Below are positions 1 through 8,977 of a DNA stretch of 64,000 nt, piece by piece. Numbering within the stretch: the first letter of the stretch is position 1; each line of letters starts with the position of its first letter. The notes below the pieces were generated by a model that worked only from the letters and a program-made list of their open reading frames with translations, was not told where the DNA came from and did not search any database. This DNA comes from Blastococcus_B deserti. Lineage in GTDB: Bacteria > Actinomycetota > Actinomycetes > Mycobacteriales > Geodermatophilaceae. The translations under genes were made by a program, and so were the position numbers. Location: contig NZ_JBHUHP010000009.1 in NCBI RefSeq assembly GCF_042682525.1, positions 372,001 to 436,000 on the forward strand, read 5' to 3'.

Positions 1-1851
1 CCAAGGCGAGTCCACCCACGGCATGATCGCCACGTCGAAGCCCGAGCCGTAGGCCGGGATCTCCTCGTACGGGCGGCGGCCGAGCCAGTGCACGTTCCCG
101 TAGCGGGCGAAGCGCTCCATCGGGTAGGTCGAGTCACCGACGAGCACGAGGGACGCCTCGGGGATCTCCCCGGCGACGTGCTCGAGCAGGTCGAAGTCCA
201 CGACGTAGTCGTCCAGGGCGCCGAAGAACCCGATCCGCGGTCCGGGGACGGCGCGCAGGTCCGCGGGCAGCTCCTCGGCCGGCCGGGGCCGGAAGTGGTC
301 CACGTCCACGCCGTGGTCGAGGAACGCGGCACGGTCCCCGGTGAGCGCGCGCTCGTCGGCCATGAGGGCCCGGCTGACGTAGAGGACGCAGTCGGAGTGC
401 TCCAGCAGCTGCGCCTCCAGCGCCTCGAGGGTCGCCCGGTCGCCTTCGGGGAAGTCGGAGTGCTTGTCAGACCGGTTGTAGACCAACGCCGTGCGACGCA
501 TGGGCGCGACCACGTCCCACGCGGTCGGGATCGTCACCACGACCACCGGCCGGCGGATGCCGAGCAGGCGGCAGACCAGGCGCACCTGCGCCCGGACCAG
601 CGTGGCGTTGACCCGGCGCAGGGCGGGGGATCCGTAGAAGGGGAGCGGCAGCGGCGACATCACGTGGAAGCCCGGCAGGCCGGGCACCGGGCGCCGCACC
701 AGCTTGGCGACGCTGCGCAGCTTGCGCAGGAGCCGGCGGGTCACGTGCGTGCTGCGGCCGGGTGCCGGCATCCGCATGCCGATGCTGTTGACCACCAGCA
801 CCTTCCGCTGCTCGGCGACCGACCGCATGAGCTGGAAGTCCGAGTGCGCGGTGTTGTGGTACCACCAGTCCTGGGCCGCGAAGCAGACGTAGTCGGGACC
901 GCGGGATGCCGGAGCGGCTGGGCGCCCGGGCCAGTGGTCCATGCGCAGCAGGTCGCGCAGCGCCGCCCGGTGCGTGGCGCCGGCGGGCCCCCGGCGGACC
1001 AGGGCTCGCACCGACTCGTTGACGAGCGCCGCCCCCCACATCCGCAGGGCGGCGGCGGTGCCGAGGCGCTCGCGCTGCAGCCGAACCCGGTTGGTCACCG
1101 ACAGGGCCCACAGCGCGGGGGCGGTCGACTGCTCGCCGCCGATGTGGACGGCGACCGCGTCGGGCGTGTAGCGGACCGCGAACCCGTGCGTGCGGGCGCG
1201 GAGCATGAACTCGGTCTCCTCCGAGTAGAGGAAGTAGCGCTCGTCCAGCGGTCCGAGCGCCGCGAGGCACTCGGCGGACACCAGCCAGGCGGCGCCGGTG
1301 GCCCAGTCCGGGGTCGCCGACCGCGCGTACACCCGGTCGTCGGTGACGACCTCGCCGAACGCGGCCAGACGTCCGGCGCGACGTCCGCCGAGGACTGCCT
1401 CGCCCAGAGTCCGGGCCGCGGAGGGCTCTCGCCGCAGCGAGTGCTGCAAGCGCCCGTCCGCGCCGAGCAGCCGGGGGACGGCGATCCCGGTCCCGGGCTC
1501 CGCCAGCTGGTCCAGCAGGTGTCCGATCGCCTCCGGCTCGAGGCGGACGTCGGGGTTGAGCACGAGGACGTCGTGTCCCGGGGCCGCGGCGAGGCCGGCG
1601 TTCACGCCGGCGGCGAACCCGTCGTTCGTGCCGCGCGCGATCACCGTCGCGCCCGGAGCGGCGGCCCGCGCGGTGGCGACGGTGTCGTCGGTCGACGCGT
1701 TGTCGACCACGACGACCCGGGCGTCGCGGCGACCGGCAGCCTGGAGGGCCGCGGCGACCGACTGCAAGCACTCCGCAATCAGGCCGGCGCTGCGGTAGGT
1801 GACGACGACGACGGCCAGTGGCCGCTCGTGCCGGGAGGACGCGGTGCCCAC
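1..1851 (-). CDS. Bifunctional glycosyltransferase, GT2 fused to a GT-B (group 1) domain, 3' end beyond the window
   Basis: The frame is open from GTG at 1851 to the window edge (617 codons), and I checked it codon by codon for stops. Residues about 12-235 are a GT-A family 2 (rhamnosyltransferase-like) domain: a VVVVTYRSAG strand, VDNASTDD near residue 50, NPDVRLEP near 97, and a DERYFLYSEETEF acceptor segment. From about residue 315 a second, GT-B-like half begins (DYVCFAAQDWWYHN, then DHGVDVDHFRP and GFFGALDDY, then LVLVGDS). It probably adds two successive sugars to an envelope polysaccharide. The start is 1 nt after the stop of the upstream WecG-like gene, so the two are translationally coupled. 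The substrate cannot be told from sequence. Confidence 0.8.
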   Translation of the reverse strand, partial: MGTASSRHERPLAVVVVTYRSAGLIAECLQSVAAALQAAGRRDARVVVVDNASTDDTVATARAAAPGATVIARGTNDGFAAGVNAGLAAAPGHDVLVLNPDVRLEPEAIGHLLDQLAEPGTGIAVPRLLGADGRLQHSLRREPSAARTLGEAVLGGRRAGRLAAFGEVVTDDRVYARSATPDWATGAAWLVSAECLAALGPLDERYFLYSEETEFMLRARTHGFAVRYTPDAVAVHIGGEQSTAPALWALSVTNRVRLQRERLGTAAALRMWGAALVNESVRALVRRGPAGATHRAALRDLLRMDHWPGRPAAPASRGPDYVCFAAQDWWYHNTAHSDFQLMRSVAEQRKVLVVNSIGMRMPAPGRSTHVTRRLLRKLRSVAKLVRRPVPGLPGFHVMSPLPLPFYGSPALRRVNATLVRAQVRLVCRLLGIRRPVVVVTIPTAWDVVAPMRRTALVYNRSDKHSDFPEGDRATLEALEAQLLEHSDCVLYVSRALMADERALTGDRAAFLDHGVDVDHFRPRPAEELPADLRAVPGPRIGFFGALDDYVVDFDLLEHVAGEIPEASLVLVGDSTYPMERFARYGNVHWLGRRPYEEIPAYGSGFDVAIMPWVDSPW

Positions 1852-1852
1852 C

Positions 1853-2680
1853 TCAGCGAGACGCCGGCTGGCGGGCCGGCAGCGCGTCGTCGGGCGGCAG
1901 CAGCGGGCGGCTCCGGCCGACCCGCACGGCGAGCGCGGTGGTGAGGAGCAGGACCGCGAAGGGCAGGTCGTGCAGGAGGTAGCGCCGCGCCAGCCGGCGG
2001 GGCTCCAGGAGCAGCCGGTGCAGCCACTCGGCACCGATCCGCTGGAGGAAGGCGGGCGCGCGGCGGAACTGTCCCGCCGCGAACGGGATGCCGGCGCCGC
2101 AGCCCAGCATCCAGGCGGCGGGCAGCCGTGGTCGCAGCCGGGCGATCAGCCGTTCCTGCTTGGGGAAGCCCAGGCCGACGAGGACGAGGTCGGGCCGCGC
2201 GGCCGCGATGCGATCGACCAGGGCCGCGAGCTGCTGCGGATCGTTCTCGAACCCGAACGGGGGAGAGTCCGCGCCGGCGATGCGCAGCCCGGGGAAGCGA
2301 GCGAGCAGCGCCCGGCCGGCGGCTTCGGGCACGCCGGGCTCACCGCCGACGAGGTACACGGTGCGGGACGCCCCGGCGGCGGTCTCGGCGAGGGTGGACA
2401 CGAGGGAGGCGCCGGTGACCCGCTCCGGCACGGTGTAGCCGGCCAGCGAGGCGGCCCAGACCAGCGGCATGCCGTCGGCCACCACGATCTCGGCGTCCTC
2501 GGCGAGCGCGGCGAGCTCGCTGTTGCGGGAGAGCGACCGCAGGATGTCGACGTTGACGGTCAGGATCGAGCCGCCCTCGCCGTGCTGCCAGGCGGTGGCG
2601 ACGTGGTCGGCGACCTCGGCCTCGGTCATGGGCATCACGGAGACGGTGCCGACAGGTACCAGCTCAGCCGGGATCGTCAC
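1853..2680 (-). CDS. WecG/TagA/CpsF family glycosyltransferase
   Basis: The protein has 275 residues, usual for the family. Family features are VNVDILRSL, then VADGMPLVWAASLAG (an Asp-Gly-Met segment typical of WecG/TagA), the YLVGGEPG strand and LVGLGFPKQE with its Pro-Lys-Gln-Glu motif. The members known best transfer N-acetylmannosamine-type sugars to lipid-linked intermediates for wall or exopolysaccharide synthesis. I chose GTG at 2680 because GGAAGGGGG lies 5 nt upstream; a longer frame to 2770 exists but its extra 30 residues look non-coding. The C-terminus is hydrophobic and basic (LLHDLPFAVLLLTTALAVRV), suggesting membrane association. It is coupled to the glycosyltransferase fusion downstream. 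Confidence 0.88.
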   Translation of the reverse strand: MTIPAELVPVGTVSVMPMTEAEVADHVATAWQHGEGGSILTVNVDILRSLSRNSELAALAEDAEIVVADGMPLVWAASLAGYTVPERVTGASLVSTLAETAAGASRTVYLVGGEPGVPEAAGRALLARFPGLRIAGADSPPFGFENDPQQLAALVDRIAAARPDLVLVGLGFPKQERLIARLRPRLPAAWMLGCGAGIPFAAGQFRRAPAFLQRIGAEWLHRLLLEPRRLARRYLLHDLPFAVLLLTTALAVRVGRSRPLLPPDDALPARQPASR

Positions 2681-2997
2681 CGGGTCCCCCTTCCGTGTGG
2701 CCGGCCCGGGGGCCCCGCCGTCCGCCGTGGCGGGGGCGGCCCCGCACGACAAGGACCAGCGTGCGACCACGTACCGTGGTCAGGAATCACTTCTCGGTCA
2801 CGGCTCACCCGGATTGGGGGGACGCCGAACGGGCTGCCTCCCGACCGGGGGCGCGCCGCCGTCGCGGGATCCCGGGGTGAGGACGAGCAGGCCCCGCACG
2901 ACGAGGGCGAGGTGCGCGGGCGCGGACTAACCTGGGTCCTCGGCCCCTGCCGCAGTCGGCGGCGCGTGTGCGGCTCCGAGCTCCCGGGAGAAAAAGC
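2681..2997. other. Intergenic region between the divergent wecG-like gene and mfd
   Basis: 317 bases with no supportable gene. It must hold divergent promoters for the polysaccharide genes and mfd. The minus side carries the GGAAGGGGG ribosome site of the wecG-like gene; the mfd side ends with GGGAG before GTG 2998. I see no tRNA, repeat or clear hairpin. Confidence 0.5.
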
Positions 2998-5900
2998 GTG
3001 ACCTTGCGCGGCGTGCTCGACGTCGTCCTCACCGACCCCGGCATGGCGCGGGTGGTCGCCGCGGCCGGCCGCGCCTCGCTGGCCGTCACGGCGCCGCCGC
3101 CGGTCCAGCCGCTGGTCGCCGCCGCTCTCGCGGAGCAGCACCCGGGTGCCGGCGTGCCGGTCCTCGTGGTGACGGCGGGGGAGCGGGACGCCGATCAGGT
3201 CGCCGACCAGCTGCGCTGCTTCGTCCCGGGACGGCGGGTCGAGACCTTCCCCGCCTGGGAGACGCTGCCGCACGAGCGGCTCAGCCCGCGCGCGGACACA
3301 GTGGGCCGGCGGCTGGCGGTCCTGCGCGACCTGACGCACCCGGGGGAGAACGGCACGATCGACGTGCTGGTCGCACCGGTCCGCAGCGTCCTCCAGCCGC
3401 TCGCCCCCGGGCTCGGCGAGCTGGTCCCGGTCGAGCTCGAGCCGGGCGACACCGCCGAGCTCGACGACGTCGCGCGTGCGCTGACCGATGCCGCCTACAC
3501 CCGCGTGGAGCTGGTGGAGAAGCGCGGTGAGTTCGCCGTCCGCGGTGGGTTGCTCGACGTCTTCCCGCCCACCGAGCCGCACCCGGTGCGCGTGGAGTTC
3601 TGGGGCGACGAGGTCGACGAGCTGCGCTACTTCTCCGCCGCCGACCAGCGTTCCCTCGACGAGCGTCCCGAGCGCCTGTGGGCCCCGCCCTGCCGCGAGC
3701 TGCTGCTGTCCCCGGAGGTGCGGGAGCGCGCCGCCACGCTGGCCGTCCAGCACCCGGGGCTGGCCGAGATCCTCGGCAAGCTGGCCGAGGGCATCGCCGT
3801 CGAGGGCATGGAGTCGCTGATCCCGGCGCTCGTCACGGGCGAGATGCAACTGCTCACCGACCTCGTGCCGGGGGGCACCCACGTGGTGGTGTGCGACCCC
3901 GAGCGGGTCCGCAGCCGCGCCGCGGACCTGGTCCGCACGGCCGAGGAGTTCCTGGCCGCGTCCTGGTCGACGGCGGCGGAGGCCGGCCAGGCGCCGATCG
4001 ACCTCGGTGCCTCGTCCTTCCGCGACCTCGCCGAGATCGAGACGGCGGCCCGGATGCGCGGGCTGCCCTGGTGGACCACCGGCGCCTTCACCCTGCAGTC
4101 CGAGGACGACGACGAGCACGTCACCCTCGACGCGACCACCGTCGACCGGTTCTCCGGCGATCTACCGCGCGCCATCGACAAGGTGCGCGGCTGGACCCGC
4201 GAGGGCTGGCGGGTGGTCGTCACCTTCGCCGGTCCCGGACCCGCCCAGCGCGCGGCCGACCAGTTCACCGAGGCCGACCTCGGGGTCCGGCTGGTGCCCG
4301 ACATCCCCGGCCCCCCCGACGCCGGTCTCACCCACGTCACCCAGGGCAACCTGGAGTCCGGCTTCGCCTTCCCGGGCATCGGCCTGGCGCTGCTCACCGA
4401 GCACGACCTCACCGGCCAGCGCGGCACCTCGATGCGCGACGCCGTGAAGATGCCGGCCCGCCGCCGCAACGCCGTCGACCTCGCCCAGCTGCAGCCGGGC
4501 GACCTCGTCGTCCACGAGCAGCACGGCATCGGCCGCTACATCGAGATGATCAGCCGCACCGTGAACGGCGGGCAGCGCGACTACCTGATCGTCGAGTACG
4601 CGCCCTCCCGGCGGAACCAGCCCCCCGACCGGCTCTTCGTGCCCACCGACGCCCTCGACCAGCTCACCCGCTACGTCGGCGGTGAGGCGCCGGCGCTGTC
4701 CAAGCTGGGTGGCGCCGACTGGCAGAAGACCAAGAACCAGGCCCGCAAGGCGGTCAAGCAGATCGCCGCCGAACTCATCCGGCTCTACTCGGCGCGGATG
4801 GCCACCAAGGGGCACGCGTTCGGCCCCGACACCGTGTGGCAGCGCGAGCTCGAGGACGCCTTCCCGTTCCAGGAGACCCCCGACCAGCTCGGCGCCATCG
4901 ACGAGGTCAAGGCCGACATGATGCAGCCGGTGCCGATGGACCGGATCATCTGCGGCGACGTCGGCTACGGGAAGACCGAGATCGCCGTCCGGGCCGCGTT
5001 CAAGGCCGTGCAGGACGGAAAGCAGGTCGCCGTCCTCGTGCCGACGACGCTGCTGGCCAACCAGCACTACAAGACCTTCTCCGAGCGGATGGGCCAGTTC
5101 CCGGTGAAGGTCCGCGTGCTCTCCCGGTTCCAGTCCGACGCGGAGTCGCGGCAGATCCTCGAGGAGCTCGCCGCCGGCGAGGTCGACGTCCTGGTCGGCA
5201 CGCACCGGTTGCTGCAGCCCACCACGCGGTTCAAGGACCTCGGCCTGGTGATCGTCGACGAGGAGCAGCGCTTCGGCGTCGAGCACAAGGAGTACCTGAA
5301 GACGATGCGGACGGCGGTCGACGTCCTGTCGATGTCGGCCACCCCGATCCCGCGCACGCTGGAGATGTCACTGACCGGCATCCGCGAGATGTCGACGATC
5401 CTCACCCCGCCCGAGGAGCGGCACCCGGTGCTGACCTACGTCGGCGCGTGGGACGACAAGCAGATGGCCGCCGCCATCCGCCGCGAGCTGCTGCGCGACG
5501 GCCAGGTGTTCGTGATCCACAACCGCGTGCAGTCGATCGACAAGGCCGCGGCCAAGATCCGCAACCTGGTGCCCGAGGCCCGGGTGGCGGTCGGCCACGG
5601 CCAGATGAAGGAGCACGAGCTCGAGAGGATCATGGTCGGGTTCTGGGAGAAGGAGTACGACGTCCTCGTCGCGACGACGATCGTCGAGTCGGGCCTGGAC
5701 ATCCCGAACGCCAACACCCTGATCGTCGACCGCGCCGACACCTTCGGCCTCTCCCAGCTGCACCAGATCCGCGGCCGGGTCGGCCGTGGGCGGGAGCGGG
5801 CATACGCCTACTTCACCTACGACCCGACCCGCACGCTCACCGAGACCTCGGTCGACCGGCTGACCACCATCGCGCACAACACCGACCTCGGCGCCGGCAT

Positions 5901-6576
5901 GGCGGTCGCGATGAAGGACCTGGAGATCCGCGGCTCGGGCAACCTGCTCGGCGGCGAGCAGTCCGGTCACATCGCCGGGGTGGGGTTCGACCTCTACGTC
6001 CGGCTGGTGGGCGAGGCGGTGGCCGACTACCGCGCCCAGGTCACCGGCGAGTCGGCGCCGGTCGAGCCGGTCGAGGTGCGGGTCGACCTGCCGGTGGACG
6101 CCCACCTGCCGCACGACTACGTGCCCGGCGAGCGGCTGCGCATGGAGGCCTACCGGAAGGTCGCCTCCATCCAGGACGACGACCAGGCGCAGGCGGTGCT
6201 CGATGAGCTCACCGACCGCTACGGCGCCCCGCCGGCCCCGGTCCTCAACCTGCTGGCCGTCGCCCGCTTCCGGACGGCGATGCGGGCGCTGGGCATCACC
6301 GAGGTGTCGCTGCAGGGGCGCGCGATCCGGATCAGCCCGGTCACGCTGCCGGAGTCCAAGCAGATGCGGCTGGCCCGCCTCGCCGAGGGCGCCTCCTACA
6401 AGGCCGCCGTCCAGACGATCTCGCTCAAGGTGCCGGTCGGCCCCGACCGGCGCACCCCGCTGCGCGACGTGGCCCTGCTGGAGAACCTGCACGCGACGCT
6501 GCGGGCCGTCCTCGGTGAAGGACCCGCTGCCCCCCACCACCCGCAGGCTCGGGACGGGGCCCTGCAGGGGGCCTGA
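2998..6576 (+). CDS. mfd: Transcription-repair coupling factor Mfd
   Basis: 1192 residues, the normal Mfd length. The protein displaces RNA polymerase stalled at lesions and recruits UvrA. In order: UvrB-homology module (about 1-340), RNA-polymerase interacting CarD-like domain (about 490-590, LVVHEQHGIGRYIEM), SF2 translocase with Walker A GDVGYGKTEIA near 654, DEEQ box near 753 and QIRGRVGRG motif VI, then the C-terminal TRCF domain. GTG 2998 was chosen for its GGGAG site; an upstream in-frame GTG at 2968 lacks one. The last about 20 residues are encoded by a copy of an intergenic repeat, see 6516-6574. Confidence 0.97.
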   Translation: MTLRGVLDVVLTDPGMARVVAAAGRASLAVTAPPPVQPLVAAALAEQHPGAGVPVLVVTAGERDADQVADQLRCFVPGRRVETFPAWETLPHERLSPRADTVGRRLAVLRDLTHPGENGTIDVLVAPVRSVLQPLAPGLGELVPVELEPGDTAELDDVARALTDAAYTRVELVEKRGEFAVRGGLLDVFPPTEPHPVRVEFWGDEVDELRYFSAADQRSLDERPERLWAPPCRELLLSPEVRERAATLAVQHPGLAEILGKLAEGIAVEGMESLIPALVTGEMQLLTDLVPGGTHVVVCDPERVRSRAADLVRTAEEFLAASWSTAAEAGQAPIDLGASSFRDLAEIETAARMRGLPWWTTGAFTLQSEDDDEHVTLDATTVDRFSGDLPRAIDKVRGWTREGWRVVVTFAGPGPAQRAADQFTEADLGVRLVPDIPGPPDAGLTHVTQGNLESGFAFPGIGLALLTEHDLTGQRGTSMRDAVKMPARRRNAVDLAQLQPGDLVVHEQHGIGRYIEMISRTVNGGQRDYLIVEYAPSRRNQPPDRLFVPTDALDQLTRYVGGEAPALSKLGGADWQKTKNQARKAVKQIAAELIRLYSARMATKGHAFGPDTVWQRELEDAFPFQETPDQLGAIDEVKADMMQPVPMDRIICGDVGYGKTEIAVRAAFKAVQDGKQVAVLVPTTLLANQHYKTFSERMGQFPVKVRVLSRFQSDAESRQILEELAAGEVDVLVGTHRLLQPTTRFKDLGLVIVDEEQRFGVEHKEYLKTMRTAVDVLSMSATPIPRTLEMSLTGIREMSTILTPPEERHPVLTYVGAWDDKQMAAAIRRELLRDGQVFVIHNRVQSIDKAAAKIRNLVPEARVAVGHGQMKEHELERIMVGFWEKEYDVLVATTIVESGLDIPNANTLIVDRADTFGLSQLHQIRGRVGRGRERAYAYFTYDPTRTLTETSVDRLTTIAHNTDLGAGMAVAMKDLEIRGSGNLLGGEQSGHIAGVGFDLYVRLVGEAVADYRAQVTGESAPVEPVEVRVDLPVDAHLPHDYVPGERLRMEAYRKVASIQDDDQAQAVLDELTDRYGAPPAPVLNLLAVARFRTAMRALGITEVSLQGRAIRISPVTLPESKQMRLARLAEGASYKAAVQTISLKVPVGPDRRTPLRDVALLENLHATLRAVLGEGPAAPHHPQARDGALQGA
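6516..6574 (+). repeat. Stop-proximal GGACCC...GGGGCC repeat, copy 1, inside the 3' end of mfd
   Basis: GAAGGACCCGCTGCCCCCC at the left and GGGGCCCTGCAGGGGGCC at the right can pair around a short spacer containing CGCAGGCTCGG. The same layout follows stop codons at several other sites in the window (12097, 20218, 24071, 33871, 52690). Here it lies before the stop and is translated as the Mfd tail. It probably doubles as a terminator hairpin; no T tract follows. Confidence 0.75.
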
Positions 6577-6606
6577 GCCGCCGCCTCCTGGACCGCGCAG
6601 CCCCGC

Positions 6607-6662
6607 GATCATGGCGCCGGGACCACCGTTCCGGCCGGATCGGTGGTCACGACGCCATGATC
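6607..6662. repeat. 22-bp imperfect inverted repeat with 12-nt loop
   Basis: The arm at 6607-6628 (GATCATGGCGCCGGGACCACC plus G) pairs with 6641-6662 with two mismatches. It sits between mfd and the surA-like gene. It covers an ATG at 6657 that would otherwise be taken as the surA-like start, which supports the later GTG at 6690. It could act as the mfd terminator or be a dispersed palindromic element. Confidence 0.85.
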
Positions 6663-6689
6663 GCCGTCACGTGTGGGAGTCTCGCGGCT

Positions 6690-7685
6690 GTGCTGAAGCG
6701 TCGCGCTCCCCGGGTGCTGGTCTCCGGATTCCTCCTGGCCGTCACGGCGGTCGGCCTCTCCGGCTGCCGCACCTCGCCCAGCGTCGCCGCCTACGTGGGG
6801 GACACCCAGGTGACGGTCGGCGAGCTGGAGTCGGCCGTCGACCAGCGGCTCGGCGACGACGCCGTCGCCGCCTTCGCCGAGACCGACCCCGACGGGTTCA
6901 CCCGCCGTGTGCTCGGCCTGCTGGTGCAGGAGGAGGTCTACGCGGTGGCCGCCGACCGCTACGACATCGAGGTGGACGACGCCGAGGTCCGGGCCCGGAT
7001 CGAGCAGCTGCTCGGCGAGGACAACCCCGACGCGGTGTTCGGCCAGCTGGCCCAGCAGGGCATCGGGCGCGAGGACGTCTTCGAGAACGTGCGGCAGCAG
7101 CTCGTGCGCCGGGAGATCGCCGAGATCCAGGGCGAGGCCGAGGCCCTCTCCGACGAGGCGCTGCGGGCCCGGTACGCCGAGGTCCGGGAGAGCCTCGCCG
7201 AGGTGTCCTTCGGCTACATCACGGTGCCCGACCAGGCCACCGCCGACGCCGTGCTCGCCCAGCTCACCGCGGCGCCCGCGGACTACCCCGCGGTCGCGGC
7301 GCAGTACCCCGGGCCGACGACCCTTCCCGCGCTGGAGTCCCGGGGGCCCGACGACGTGCCGGGCGTCCTGGCCGAGGGCATCGCCGCCGCGGCGCCCAAC
7401 ACGGGATTCACGACCCCCGTCCCCGAGACCGGCGGCATCGTCGTCACGTTCGTCGCAGGCACCGTCTACCCGTCGTTCGAGGAGGTGCGCCCGCGGCTGG
7501 AGAACGAGGCCTCCGAGTCGGTGGAGGAGGCCGGCAACCGGGTCGTCCAGGAGGTGCGCGAGGACCTCGGGGTCACCGTGAACCCACGCTACGGCGTGCT
7601 GGAGGACGGCCGGCTCGTGCCCGGCGACGGCGGCGTCGTGGACATCCTCGGCGACGAGGAGAGCGCCGCGGCCCCGGCCGAGTAG
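6690..7685 (+). CDS. SurA N-terminal domain lipoprotein, foldase-like
   Basis: 331 residues. It begins with a basic signal (VLKRRAPR), a hydrophobic stretch and the lipobox LSGC, with Cys26 as the predicted lipidation site, so it is an exported lipoprotein. Residues about 40-200 match the SurA/PrsA N-terminal helical domain (VGELESAVDQR, LVQEEVYAVAADRY, VRARIEQLLGE). A short parvulin-like segment follows (SFGYITVPDQATADAVLAQL, then VPETGGIVVTFV). It is probably a periplasm-side chaperone or peptidyl-prolyl isomerase; the catalytic part looks degenerate. It lies between mfd and mazG, as is common in actinobacteria. GTG 6690 is preferred over ATG 6657, which lies in a palindrome. Confidence 0.85.
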   Translation: MLKRRAPRVLVSGFLLAVTAVGLSGCRTSPSVAAYVGDTQVTVGELESAVDQRLGDDAVAAFAETDPDGFTRRVLGLLVQEEVYAVAADRYDIEVDDAEVRARIEQLLGEDNPDAVFGQLAQQGIGREDVFENVRQQLVRREIAEIQGEAEALSDEALRARYAEVRESLAEVSFGYITVPDQATADAVLAQLTAAPADYPAVAAQYPGPTTLPALESRGPDDVPGVLAEGIAAAAPNTGFTTPVPETGGIVVTFVAGTVYPSFEEVRPRLENEASESVEEAGNRVVQEVREDLGVTVNPRYGVLEDGRLVPGDGGVVDILGDEESAAAPAE

Positions 7686-7717
7686 GCCCCGGCGCGACGG
7701 TCCCGGAGACTGACCGG

Positions 7718-8626
7718 GTGCCCGTCGCCCTCGTCGTCACCGTCAGCCCCCGTCTCCCAGGCCTGCTCTGCCCCGCCGGCTGGCGCGCGGTCACGGCCGG
7801 AGGGCCCCTGGCCGCGCTGCCCGGTGCCGCCGGGACGGCGGCGGTGTTGCGGGCCGCGGGATGGGACGTCACCGACGTTCCCGACCCGCAGGACCTCGCC
7901 GGCGACGTCGTCCTCCTCGCGACGCCCGGCGAGGTGCCGGAGGGGGCCGACGTCGTCGACGGCGCCCCCGAGCCGGTGGGCTCGCGGCTGCTGGACGTCG
8001 TCGCCGTCATGGACCGGTTGCGCTCGCCGGGCGGCTGCCCGTGGGACGCCGAGCAGACCCACGCCTCGCTGCGCGGCTACCTCCTCGAGGAGGCCCACGA
8101 GGCCTACGACGCGATCGTCGACGACGACCCGGTGGCCATGCGGGAGGAGCTCGGGGACGTGCTGCTGCAGGTGGTGTTCCACGCACGCGTCGCCGCCGAG
8201 GCCTCGCCGGAACGCCGGTTCGACGTCGATGCGGTGGCCGGCGACCTGGTCGACAAGCTGGTCCGCCGGCATCCGCACGTGTTCGGGAACGCGGGGCCCC
8301 GGAACGTGACCGAGGTCGAGGAGGGCTGGGAGGAGATCAAGCGGGCCGAGAAGCAGCGCCGCTCGCCGACCGAGGGCGTCTCCCGGTCCCAGCCCGCCGC
8401 CGCCTGGGGAGCGGCGCTCGTCCGGCGCGCGGCCCGCGCCGGCCTGCGCACCCCCGAGCCGGCCGAGCTCACGACGGCCAGCCCCGAGGAGCTGGGGGAG
8501 CGGTTGCTCGCCGTCGTCACGGCCGCCGAGCACCGCGGCTGGGACGTCGAGGACGCCCTCCGCGAGGCCGTCCGCCGCTACGCCGGCGAGCTCGACGCCG
8601 AGGCCGCCGCCCGCGCCGGCGCGTGA
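7718..8626 (+). CDS. mazG: Nucleoside triphosphate pyrophosphohydrolase MazG
   Basis: 302 residues, with an N-terminal extension of about 90 residues and one MazG NTP-PPase domain (about 100-210). The metal-binding helices are clear: LLEEAHEAYDAI and MREELGDVLLQVVFHARVA, followed by RRHPHVFGN. The family hydrolyses noncanonical or excess NTPs to NMP and pyrophosphate, cleaning the nucleotide pool. GTG 7718 follows the -10-like GAGACT (7706-7711) by 6 nt, fitting a leaderless mRNA. It is cytosolic and sits in the mfd-eno housekeeping block. Confidence 0.92.
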   Translation: MPVALVVTVSPRLPGLLCPAGWRAVTAGGPLAALPGAAGTAAVLRAAGWDVTDVPDPQDLAGDVVLLATPGEVPEGADVVDGAPEPVGSRLLDVVAVMDRLRSPGGCPWDAEQTHASLRGYLLEEAHEAYDAIVDDDPVAMREELGDVLLQVVFHARVAAEASPERRFDVDAVAGDLVDKLVRRHPHVFGNAGPRNVTEVEEGWEEIKRAEKQRRSPTEGVSRSQPAAAWGAALVRRAARAGLRTPEPAELTTASPEELGERLLAVVTAAEHRGWDVEDALREAVRRYAGELDAEAAARAGA

Positions 8627-8638
8627 CCCCGCGACCCC

Positions 8639-8690
8639 GCTTTCCGTACCGGAAGCGGCGGCGCCCACCGCAGCTTCCGGTACGGAAAGC
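8639..8690. repeat. Perfect 18-bp inverted repeat, GTACCGG-type element copy 1
   Basis: GCTTTCCGTACCGGAAGC at 8639-8656 is repeated exactly inverted at 8673-8690 around a 16-nt GC-rich loop. Each arm is itself nearly palindromic. It follows mazG by 12 nt. A related element is at 54832-54883, also right after a coding region, so this is a dispersed family rather than a one-off terminator. Confidence 0.88.
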
Positions 8691-8977
8691 TGTGGTGCAG
8701 CCCACGGAGTTCCGGGTGACGGGCCGGGGAAGCACCACCTAGCGTGGAGCTGCGCCCCTCAGGGGCCGGTCCGCCCCCCGTGTCCCGGGGTTGCCGTGGG
8801 CCCGGCGCGCCGATGCGCCCCTCCAGCACGCCCGCCCCGAACCGCAGCGCCGCGGACCCGTCCACCGGCCGCTGTCCGAAAGGAGCGATTCCGCTGTTCC
8901 GCGGATCTTCCCCGTCTGCCGCCGATCCGTCCGCCACCGGCCTCTCCGCCACCGATATCGATGAGGTGCAGAGCCAC

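Noticed and set aside
88..1944. A 618-codon plus-strand open frame opposite the glycosyltransferase fusion
   Set aside because: It is an antisense product of high GC; the minus strand shows clear conserved motifs and natural start coupling, while this frame has no recognisable domain.
6657..6659. ATG as start of the surA-like gene
   Set aside because: It lies in the arm of a 22-bp palindrome; GTG 6690 gives a proper lipoprotein signal.
8744..8746. GTG start giving a 78-residue longer MscS protein
   Set aside because: It overlaps the TAGCGT -10 box, and the extra residues are low complexity with no family match.
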